The notes under the pieces were generated by a model. The model was not told the DNA's origin and ran no database searches. It was given only the letters and a program-made list of their open reading frames with translations. Of a DNA stretch of 64,000 bases, positions 53,406 through 62,544 are shown one piece after another. The stretch is from positions 401,767 through 465,766 of the forward strand of contig NZ_SOHJ01000004.1 of NCBI RefSeq assembly GCF_004403185.1. The letters run 5' to 3'. Made by a program: the position numbers and the translations under genes. Source of the DNA: Cryobacterium suzukii (GTDB taxonomy: Bacteria; Actinomycetota; Actinomycetes; Actinomycetales; Microbacteriaceae). The first letter of the stretch is position 1. Every line of letters begins with the position of its first letter.

Positions 53406-53481
53406 GGTTTCACTCCGTCTTGGTTAAGTGCCTTGACTCTACAACAATTATGGTCTAAAAATAGCACCGACATCGTTGTCA
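53390..53481. promoter_or_regulatory. Two identical LacI-type operators and putative promoter of the CUT2 operon
   Basis: The 15-mer CCGACATCGTTGTCA occurs exactly twice, at 53390-53404 (over the lacI start codon) and 53467-53481 (38 bp before the binding-protein ATG). Each contains the CG-centred half-palindrome GACAwCGwTGTC typical of LacI-family sites. Between them lies a possible promoter: TTGACT (53433-53438), 17 bp, TAAAAA (53456-53461), so the second operator sits at the transcription start. Confidence 0.75.
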
Positions 53482-53518
53482 GGGAGATCCCCTCCCGCCA
53501 ACCAGAGGAGATTCACTG

Positions 53519-54619
53519 ATGAATCGCACAGCACACAGCACGGTCTCTCGACGCATCGTTGCCGCGGTCTCCGTAGCCACCTTTGCCACACTCGGCTTCG
53601 CCGGCTGCGCCAGCGGCGGGGCAACCGACGGCGCGAGTAGCGGAGGCGGATCCGATGAGATCGGCGTTTCGCTGATCGTCAAGACCACCAGCAACCCCTT
53701 CTTCATCGCCATGCAGGAAGGCGCCAAGACCGCCGCCGACGACCTCGGCATCACGCTCACGCTCGCCGCGGGCAAGGAAGACGGCGACGAAGACACCCAG
53801 ATCCAAGCGATCGAGAACTCGATCTCCAAGGGCGACAGGGGAATCCTGATCACCGTCAACGGCCCCGGCGTCGAAGACGCACTGGTCAAGGCGCGCGACG
53901 CCGGACTGTACGTGATCGCCCTCGACACCCCGCCCACCAACCCCGACGCGGTCGACATCACGTTCGCGACCGACAACTTTGCGGCCGGCCAGGAGATCGG
54001 TAAGTGGGCCGCAGCCAAGCTCGACGGCGAAAAAGCCACGATCGCGCTGCTCGACCTCTTCGACGACAAGATCGTCTCCGTCGACTACAACCGCGACCAG
54101 GGCTTCCTCGACGGAATGGGCATCGACACCGCGGACGTCGAGAAGAACGGCGACGAAGAGAAGACCGGCAGCTACAGCGGCGGCGACTATGAGATCGTCG
54201 GCAGCGAAGCCACCACGGGCGCTGAGGATGGCGGCCGCACCGGTGCCGAAAACCTGCTCAGCCAGAACCCCGACATCAACGTGGTCTACACGATCAACGA
54301 ACCGGCCGCCTACGGTGCTTACCAGGCCTTCAAAGCCGCCGGCAAGACCGACATGATCATCGTCTCCGTCGACGGCGGCTGCGAAGGCGTCAGCCAGGTG
54401 AAGGACGGCATCATCGGTGCCACCGCCCAGCAGTACCCGGTCAAGATGGCCGAACTCGGTGTGCAGGCCATCTTCGACCTCGTCGACTCGGGTACCAAGC
54501 CCGAGGTGACCGAGGGCCTCGACTTCTTCGACACCGGCGTCGCCCTCGTCACCGACGACACGCAGACCGGGGTCGAGTCCATCGACACCACCGCGGCCTC
54601 GAAGATCTGCTGGGGCTAA
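53519..54619 (+). CDS. Sugar-binding lipoprotein of CUT2 ABC transporter (FrcB-like)
   Basis: 366 residues. Signal peptide with lipobox FAGC, then a Gly/Ser spacer and a periplasmic-binding type-1 fold: GVSLIVKTTSNPFFIAMQEG, QIQAIENSISKGDRGILIT, VVYTINEPAAYGAYQAFKAA. The region around 205-230 contains the DEEKTGSYSGGDYEIVG segment seen in the fructose-binding (FrcB) group. GAGGAG precedes the ATG. First gene of the transporter operon. Confidence 0.9.
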   Translation: MNRTAHSTVSRRIVAAVSVATFATLGFAGCASGGATDGASSGGGSDEIGVSLIVKTTSNPFFIAMQEGAKTAADDLGITLTLAAGKEDGDEDTQIQAIENSISKGDRGILITVNGPGVEDALVKARDAGLYVIALDTPPTNPDAVDITFATDNFAAGQEIGKWAAAKLDGEKATIALLDLFDDKIVSVDYNRDQGFLDGMGIDTADVEKNGDEEKTGSYSGGDYEIVGSEATTGAEDGGRTGAENLLSQNPDINVVYTINEPAAYGAYQAFKAAGKTDMIIVSVDGGCEGVSQVKDGIIGATAQQYPVKMAELGVQAIFDLVDSGTKPEVTEGLDFFDTGVALVTDDTQTGVESIDTTAASKICWG

Positions 54620-54634
54620 GCCCCACCCGTTCCG

Positions 54635-54665
54635 CGCGGGATGTCCGGCATCCGGGCATCCCGCG
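54635..54665 (+). promoter_or_regulatory. Intercistronic stem-loop after the sugar-binding-protein gene
   Basis: Arms CGCGGGATG/CATCCCGCG extend inward through TCCGG/CCGGG to a 14-pair stem with a 3-base loop. A smaller GGGGC-TAA-GCCCC hairpin (54612-54624) spans the stop codon. No T-run follows. A role in differential expression of binding protein versus permease is likely. Confidence 0.65.
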
Positions 54666-54696
54666 TACTCCTACCCTCGACCAATGGAGGTCGCTC

Positions 54697-55743
54697 GTGA
54701 GTCAGTCCACCCAACAGGTACCGGCAACTACCGGGCCGCACGATCTGGCCGAGGAATTTCTCGACCGCACCACGCCGCTCAGCCGCTTGCGCAACGTCAT
54801 GCACCGCTACCCGGCGCTTAGCCCGGCCATCGTGCTGGTACTGGCGATCATCGTCTTCGGCCTGCTCAATGAGCGGTTTCTCAATCCCGCCAACCTGTCG
54901 TTGATCACCCAACAGGTGGCAGTGGTGGGCACACTGGCCATCGCCCAGACCCTCATCATCCTCACCGCCGGCATCGACCTCTCGGTCGGCGCGGTCATGG
55001 TGCTCGCGATGATGATCACCGCCCAAGTCACCGTGCAGACCGGAATGCCCGCCATTCTTGGGCTGCTCCTCGGTCTCGTCGTCGGCCTCGCCGCCGGCGC
55101 ATTCAACGGGTTTCTGGTCACCAAACTGCGACTGCCTCCGTTCATCGTCACCCTCGGCACGCTCAACATCTTTCTGGCCCTCACCCTGCTCTACACGGCC
55201 GGTGCCACGGTGCGCGGCGGCGATATGCCCGACCTGCTGACCTGGTCGGGAACCACCTTCAACATCGGTGGTGTCAACTTCACCACCGGCGTGCTCATGA
55301 TGCTCGTGCTCTACTTCGCTATCGCCTTCATTCTCAACAACACCTCATGGGGTCGCCACGTCTACGCGGTCGGTGACGACAAGGAGGCCGCCCGCCTCGC
55401 CGGGATCCGGGTCAACCGGGTGCTCATGAGCGTCTACATCGCCGCCGGGGCCATTCTCGCCATCGGCGCGTGGATCCAGATCGGCCGCAGCAACGCCGCC
55501 TCCCCCAACGCGAGCGGCGACCTCAACCTCGACTCCATCACCGCCGTCGTCATCGGCGGAACCAGCCTGTTCGGTGGTCGCGGAACCGTCTGGGGAACCC
55601 TGCTGGGCGCCCTCATCGTCGGCGTGTTTCGCAACGGGCTCTCCCTCGCCGGACTCGACGTGCTGTGGCAGACCTTCGCCGTCGGCGTGCTCATCGTCGT
55701 GGCTGTCTCGGTCGACCAGTGGATTCGAAAGGTACGCAAATGA
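54697..55743 (+). CDS. CUT2 sugar ABC permease (FrcC-like)
   Basis: 348 residues. About eight to ten transmembrane helices; family signatures LIILTAGIDLSVGAVMVLAM, GFLVTKLRLPPFIVTLGTLN and GRHVYAVGDDKEAARLAGIR (coupling region), then ITAVVIGGTSLFGGRGTVWG. Starts 77 bp after the binding-protein stop, past the hairpin, and overlaps the ATPase start (ATGA). Confidence 0.93.
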   Translation: MSQSTQQVPATTGPHDLAEEFLDRTTPLSRLRNVMHRYPALSPAIVLVLAIIVFGLLNERFLNPANLSLITQQVAVVGTLAIAQTLIILTAGIDLSVGAVMVLAMMITAQVTVQTGMPAILGLLLGLVVGLAAGAFNGFLVTKLRLPPFIVTLGTLNIFLALTLLYTAGATVRGGDMPDLLTWSGTTFNIGGVNFTTGVLMMLVLYFAIAFILNNTSWGRHVYAVGDDKEAARLAGIRVNRVLMSVYIAAGAILAIGAWIQIGRSNAASPNASGDLNLDSITAVVIGGTSLFGGRGTVWGTLLGALIVGVFRNGLSLAGLDVLWQTFAVGVLIVVAVSVDQWIRKVRK

Positions 55744-56540
55744 CCCTCACAACGGATGCCGCCGCCACGCCGGCCGCAGAATCTCGCCAGCCCATCCTGC
55801 AAGCCCGCAACCTCGTGAAAACCTACGGCCGGGTCGTGGGCCTCGACGGGGTGAGCCTCGACCTCTACCCCGGCGAAGTCCTCGCCATTATCGGCGACAA
55901 CGGAGCGGGCAAGTCCACCCTGATCAAATGCCTGACCGGAGCCGAAGTCGCCGACGAAGGTGAGATTCTGCTCGATGGCAAGCCCGTGCACTTCAAGCGG
56001 CCGCAGGACGCCCACCTCGCCGGTATCGAGACCGTTTACCAGACGCTCGCCGTGTCGCCTGCCCTCGACGTGGCCAGCAATCTGTTCCTCGGCCGCGAAG
56101 AACGTCGTAAGGGAATTCTCGGCTCGGTCTTTCGCATGGTCGATAAGAAGGGCATGCGCAAGAAGGCACGCCAGCAACTTGCCGACCTCGGCATCACGAC
56201 GCTGCAAGACGTCACGGTTCCGGTGGAGAACCTCTCTGGCGGGCAGCGGCAGGCCGTGGCCGTGGCCCGGGCGGCCGCATTCGGGTCCAAGGTCGTCGTT
56301 CTCGACGAACCGACCGCTGCTCTCGGCGTGCGCGAGTCAAACCAGGTGCTGCAGCTCGTGAAGAACCTACGCGACCGCGGTATCCCGGTCATCTTGATCA
56401 GCCACAACATGCCGCACGTGTTCGAGGTCGCCGACCGCATCCACATTCAACGGCTTGGCAAGTGCGCCACGACGATCACCCCCCAGTCACACAGCATGAC
56501 CGATGCTGTGGCCATCATGACCGGGGCGCGCAAGGCATGA
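55740..56540 (+). CDS. CUT2 sugar ABC ATPase, single-domain (FrcA-like)
   Basis: 266 residues from the ATG at 55740. Walker A IIGDNGAGKSTLIKCL, signature NLSGGQRQAVAVARAAAFG, Walker B VVVLDEPTAALG, switch LISHNMPHVFEVADRI. RbsA-type ATPases have two nucleotide-binding domains (about 500 residues); the single-domain size matches the FrcA fructose type. Last bases overlap the ABM gene. Confidence 0.93.
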   Translation: MTLTTDAAATPAAESRQPILQARNLVKTYGRVVGLDGVSLDLYPGEVLAIIGDNGAGKSTLIKCLTGAEVADEGEILLDGKPVHFKRPQDAHLAGIETVYQTLAVSPALDVASNLFLGREERRKGILGSVFRMVDKKGMRKKARQQLADLGITTLQDVTVPVENLSGGQRQAVAVARAAAFGSKVVVLDEPTAALGVRESNQVLQLVKNLRDRGIPVILISHNMPHVFEVADRIHIQRLGKCATTITPQSHSMTDAVAIMTGARKA

Positions 56541-56839
56541 ATGGGCCGGTGGTCGCCCTTTACGCCGAGTTCACCGCGCTTCCCGGCCACGAGGGTGACG
56601 TCGCTCGCCTGCTGCAGGACCTCACGACGCACGTGCGACGGGAGGCCGGCTGCATCCGCTTTGATCCATACCAACTCGTCAGCAACCCGGCGGCATTCTT
56701 CGTCTCCGAGGAATATCGCGACCCGGCAGCGTTCGACGCGCACCGCGCCGCCGCTTACGGGGCCGAGTTCAACCGGCAGCTTGGGTCGCTCATCGCGGGC
56801 GACGGCTCCACCCTGACTTTTCTGACTCCACTGGTCTGA
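56537..56839 (+). CDS. Antibiotic-biosynthesis-monooxygenase (ABM) domain protein
   Basis: 100 residues from the ATG at 56537, overlapping the ATPase stop (ATGA). Dimeric alpha+beta barrel of the YgiN/ABM type: LYAEFTALPGHEGDVARLLQ, VRREAGCIRFDPYQL, FFVSEEYRDPAAFDAHRAA. The usual roles are quinol or small-molecule oxygenation, or none; in a sugar operon it may act as an epimerase- or mutarotase-like helper (speculation). Confidence 0.85.
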   Translation: MNGPVVALYAEFTALPGHEGDVARLLQDLTTHVRREAGCIRFDPYQLVSNPAAFFVSEEYRDPAAFDAHRAAAYGAEFNRQLGSLIAGDGSTLTFLTPLV

Positions 56840-56896
56840 GTCAGGCCTCGATCCGGGTCCGGCACAGCACTTGTGAGTACAGCAGCCGTGAGTATA

Positions 56897-56937
56897 GAAA
56901 AAGCCGGTAGAAGGAGTTCACTCTCCTTCTACCGGCT
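56897..56937 (-). terminator. Strong intrinsic terminator (minus strand)
   Basis: Perfect 15-bp arms AGCCGGTAGAAGGAG/CTCCTTCTACCGGCT around a 6-base loop; five A residues on the plus strand at 56898-56902 give a T-run for the minus-strand transcript. It ends the small membrane protein gene and may also stop the convergent sugar operon. Confidence 0.88.
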
Positions 56938-56956
56938 GCGCTGGCACTATGTCGCG

Positions 56957-57121
56957 TTAAACGCTCTTGCGTCCTGACATGGACCGCATCAGGAACATGA
57001 TCACCGCGATGATCGCCAGTACGATACCGACCCACAGCAGAAATTGAAGCGACTCCACCAGGCCTCCGGTAATGAGCAGCACCACCGCAACAACGGCCAC
57101 AACGATGAGTAACGGGTTCAT
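56957..57121 (-). CDS. 54-residue membrane protein
   Basis: A short gene: ATG at 57121 with AAAGG upstream, TAA at 56957-56959. The product begins MNPLLIVVAVVAVVLLI and has two hydrophobic helices (about 3-20 and 25-45) with a basic C-terminus ending SGRKSV. No family function known. A strong terminator 20 bp past the stop, a proper ribosome site and hydrophobic coding pattern support a real gene. Confidence 0.75.
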   Translation of the reverse strand: MNPLLIVVAVVAVVLLITGGLVESLQFLLWVGIVLAIIAVIMFLMRSMSGRKSV

Positions 57122-57237
57122 AATCCGACCTTTCATTTCACGCGCGGGAAGATCCCGATTGCAGCGATACTACCCCTGATGGGGGTCAACAGCAGATGCC
57201 GCGTGCGGCATTTGCTGTTGTGTCACCAGCGCGCTAT

Positions 57238-59403
<2,166 letters not shown>

Positions 59404-59407
<4 letters not shown>

Positions 59408-60621
59408 GAGTGGCCTCCTTTCAGTGAAGTGGGTGCGGGCGGGCGGCTCGCCGAGAACCGATCGGGCCGAAAGTTTCGCCACCGATCATCTAGGGTTCCC
59501 TCAACGAGCTGAAGACAGTACTGGGCTGCAATCGGGGTCAGCAGCACACCGTGGCGAAAGAATCCGGTGGCAATGATGAGGCCGGTAATGTCACCGTCCG
59601 GACACCGAACGCGGCCGAGGAGCGGCGCATTGTCCGGCGTTCCCGGACGAGCCCGAGCGGTGGTTTCGATCAGTTCGAGCTCGCTGACCGCCGGCAGCAG
59701 AACCTGCGCGTCCCGCAGCAGCTGATAGACGCCGCCGGCCGACACCACGCCCGAGCCGTCTTCACGCTGGGTGGCTCCGATCACGAGCGTTCCGTCGGTG
59801 CGCGGAACCAGATACACCGGCACGCCGTGCACCAACCCGCGCACCGTGCAGGTGAGCAGGGGCCGAAGATGCTCGGGCACCCGCAATCGAAGTATGTCCC
59901 CGTAGACCGGGCGAAGCGGCAGGCGCAGGTGCTCGGGCAGCCCGCTCAACTCGGCCGCCGCTAGCCCATTGGCCACGACCACTTCGGCCGCTTGGATCGT
60001 GCGGCCATCAGCCAGGGCGACACCGGTGACGCGCGAAGAAGCATCCGCCGTATCTGCGTGCAGTAACCCACTGGCACGAACCCGAATCAGGGCGTTTCGG
60101 CCGTTTTGCGCGAGCGCGAATTGGATGCGTTCGGTAAGCCGGCGCGGATCGACCTGGTGGTCTTGTTCCACAAGAAAGGCGCCGGAAATCTGGGGACTCA
60201 GCAGCGGTTCAAGCACCCGGGCTTCGCGCACGGTGAGGGGCTCGACCCCCAGTCCATTGGCCACTTGCACTGCGCGCAGGTCGGCGAGGGCTTGCCGGTC
60301 GGCCGCCTCGGCGCCCACGTTCAGGGTTGTGGTTCGCTGGTATCCGGTGGCGTCGCTATCGGTTCCGAGCGAGTCGATGAAGTCGGGATACAACTTCGAG
60401 GACGCGAGCGTGAGATCAAGCAAGGCTTCTTCCTGGTAGTGCAGCTCGCTGACCGCTGCGAGCATTCCGGCTGCAGCGTAGGTGGCGCCTCCGGCCGGGT
60501 CTGGGTCGATGACGACCACGGTACGGCCAGAATGCGCCAGCGTCCAGGCGATACCGAGCCCGATGATGCCGCCGCCGATGACGGCCACATCAACCGTTCG
60601 CTGTGTTCGCCGCTCACTCAT
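59404..60621 (-). CDS. thiO: Glycine oxidase ThiO
   Basis: 405 residues from the ATG at 60621; the open frame extends upstream into the divergent thiE, so this start is preferred. FAD-dependent oxidase producing glycine imine for thiazole synthesis. FAD loop [46 protein letters not shown], and the C-terminal [16 protein letters not shown] block. The first gene of the thiO-S-G-F operon, divergent from thiE with a 43-bp spacer. Confidence 0.94.
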
Positions 60622-60664
60622 GGTGTGCACCGATGCCAGGGCAGCGCCCTTTAGGGTTGGTCGC

Positions 60665-61309
60665 ATGGACCCCATCACCGCCCGGCTGTATCTCTGCACC
60701 GATGCCAGAAGGGATCGCGGTGATTTCGCCGACTTTGTGGATGCCGCCTTCGCCGGCGGGGTCGACATCATCCAACTGCGCGACAAGACCATCGATGCCG
60801 CCGAGGAACTTCACTATCTCGAGATTCTGCACACGGTCGCCGACCGTCACGCCCGGCTGTGGGCGGTCAACGACCGGGCGGATATCGCCGGCCTGGCCGG
60901 CGCACCGGTTTTTCATGTCGGCCAGACCGATCTGCCACTGCCCGCCGCCCGCCGGCTGCTCGGCACGGCTGCGCGGATCGGCCTGTCCACTCACACCACC
61001 GCGCAAGTGGATGCCGCCCTCACCGCCGACAACCTCGACTATTTCTGCGTCGGTCCGGTCTGGGCGACGCCAACGAAGCCCGGGCGTGCAGCGGTCGGAA
61101 CCGATCTGCTGCGCTATGCGGCCGCCCAGAGCGCATCCGCTGGCACCCTGCGCCCCTGGTTTGCCATCGGCGGCATCGATCTTGGAAACATCGGCCAAGT
61201 GGTCGATGCCGGCGCCACCAGGATAGTGGTGGTGCGCGCGATCACCGATGCCGACGACCCGACGGATGCCGCCGAGCGGCTTCTTGCCAGCCTCCCGCCG
61301 CTTGGCTAG
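60665..61309 (+). CDS. thiE: Thiamine-phosphate synthase
   Basis: 214 residues from the ATG at 60665. It joins HMP-PP and thiazole phosphate. Barrel motifs: [83 protein letters not shown] and [20 protein letters not shown]. Divergent from thiO; convergent with thiD. Confidence 0.97.
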   Translation: MDPITARLYLCTDARRDRGDFADFVDAAFAGGVDIIQLRDKTIDAAEELHYLEILHTVADRHARLWAVNDRADIAGLAGAPVFHVGQTDLPLPAARRLLGTAARIGLSTHTTAQVDAALTADNLDYFCVGPVWATPTKPGRAAVGTDLLRYAAAQSASAGTLRPWFAIGGIDLGNIGQVVDAGATRIVVVRAITDADDPTDAAERLLASLPPLG

Positions 61310-61329
61310 TCCCGCCGACCGCACCGCGT

Positions 61330-62214
61330 TCATCGCACGCCTGCGACCAGAGTGGAGACCGCTGTCGAACGGGCGAACAGCCGATGAAAGTGGTGAATGG
61401 GGCCGTTTCCCTGGCCGACCTCGAGGTCGTCGGCGTGGGCCAGGGCGTCCTGGAGCCAGTCTTTGACCTCGACGAGGGACTGCGCCCAGTCACCGGTTCT
61501 TGCCTGCACCGTGGCCATGGCCGAGGAGAGCGAGCATCCGGTGCCGTGCGTGTTGCTGGTACTGATACGTGGCAACGCGACCTCGACCACGCTGCGTGCC
61601 AGCAAGCCCTGGGTGTTGACCAGGGCGTCCGGGCAGTTGGCTTCGTTGAGATGGCCGCCTTTGACCAGCACGGTGACACCGGTGCTGGCAGACAATCTTT
61701 TGCCCTGCTCGAGGACCTTTGCCCAGGTGGCAGCCGGGTGTTCCCCCAGGAGAACGGCTAACTCGAAAACGTTGGGCGTGACGAGATCGACCTGAGGAAT
61801 CAAGTCGCGCAGCGCCTGCTCTGCTGACGGTTCGAGCAGCCGGTCCCCGCTCGTAGCCACCATCACCGGGTCGAGCACCACCAGGGGCGGTCGACACTCG
61901 GAGAGCCAGGAACGCACCTCGGTGATGACGTCGAGTTGCGCGAGCATGCCGATCTTGACGGCGTCGATGGTCACATCGTCGCTCACGGCGTGCAGTTGCT
62001 CACGCAGAAAAGCCACAGGCGGGGTGTGCACCGACCGCACCCCGCGCGTATTCTGCGCGACCAACGCAGTCATCACAGCCATGCCGTAGCCGCCGTTGGC
62101 CGCGATACTCTTCAGATCGGCCTGAACGCCGGCGCCGCCGGTCGGATCGGTTCCGGCGATGCTGAGAATTCGAGGCGTTTGCCGCAGCGCGAGCTGGGAG
62201 GTTCGATCAGTCAT
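61330..62214 (-). CDS. thiD: Hydroxymethylpyrimidine/phosphomethylpyrimidine kinase
   Basis: 294 residues from the ATG at 62214, chosen because AAGGA sits 9 bases upstream; an ATG at 62223 is too close to that site. Two-step phosphorylation of HMP to HMP-PP. Ribokinase-like motifs: ILSIAGTDPTGGAGVQADLK, MTALVAQNTRGVRSVH, VDLVTPNVFELAVLLGE and the anion hole NTHGTGCSLSSAMAT. Preceded by a TPP riboswitch. thiC is not in the window, so the source of HMP is not shown. Confidence 0.96.
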   Translation of the reverse strand: MTDRTSQLALRQTPRILSIAGTDPTGGAGVQADLKSIAANGGYGMAVMTALVAQNTRGVRSVHTPPVAFLREQLHAVSDDVTIDAVKIGMLAQLDVITEVRSWLSECRPPLVVLDPVMVATSGDRLLEPSAEQALRDLIPQVDLVTPNVFELAVLLGEHPAATWAKVLEQGKRLSASTGVTVLVKGGHLNEANCPDALVNTQGLLARSVVEVALPRISTSNTHGTGCSLSSAMATVQARTGDWAQSLVEVKDWLQDALAHADDLEVGQGNGPIHHFHRLFARSTAVSTLVAGVR

Positions 62215-62217
62215 CCG

Positions 62218-62300
62218 TGACATTCCTTCGCTAGTACTAACTAGACAGGTTCAACGGGTATTGATCTCAGCACGCACACTATGTGCGGCACCCCGTGTCA
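62218..62300 (-). ncRNA. TPP riboswitch (THI element)
   Basis: On the minus strand the conserved THI-box order is present: GGGGTGCC (62294-62287), CTGAGATC (62270-62263), ACCC (62259-62256), GAACCTG (62252-62246) and AGCGAAGGA (62232-62224). Closing stem P1 pairs TGACA (62300-62296) with TGTCA (62222-62218). The thiD ribosome site AAGGA lies inside the aptamer's 3' part, so ligand binding should block translation start directly; no terminator is present. Confidence 0.95.
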
Positions 62301-62490
62301 CGGTCAAGCCTATACGCGCGCACGCGTTCAGAGCACGACCGCCACCAACGCCCACACAGTGGTTCGAACGCACTGATTTGCGCTCGTAGTGCGCCCGCGC
62401 AGCCGCAGACCGACCGATCCGGATGCAAAGTCACGAAATGGCAGTGAGAAGAAACTTCTGAACTCATGTCATCATTTTGCTGAGTTTCTC

Positions 62491-62519
62491 TCGCCTTTAG
62501 AGGCGATTTGGGCTATAAT
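62491..62519 (+). promoter_or_regulatory. Promoter with spacer palindrome of the DUF222/HNH gene
   Basis: A perfect -10 TATAAT lies at 62514-62519, 26 bp before the ATG. Just upstream, TCGCCT-TTAG-AGGCGA (62491-62506) forms a perfect 6-bp inverted repeat in the place of the -35/-10 spacer. A clear -35 is not visible. The rest of 62301-62544 shows no gene. Confidence 0.6.
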
Positions 62520-62544
62520 TGTGGGTGAAGGAGGCACCGACGCC

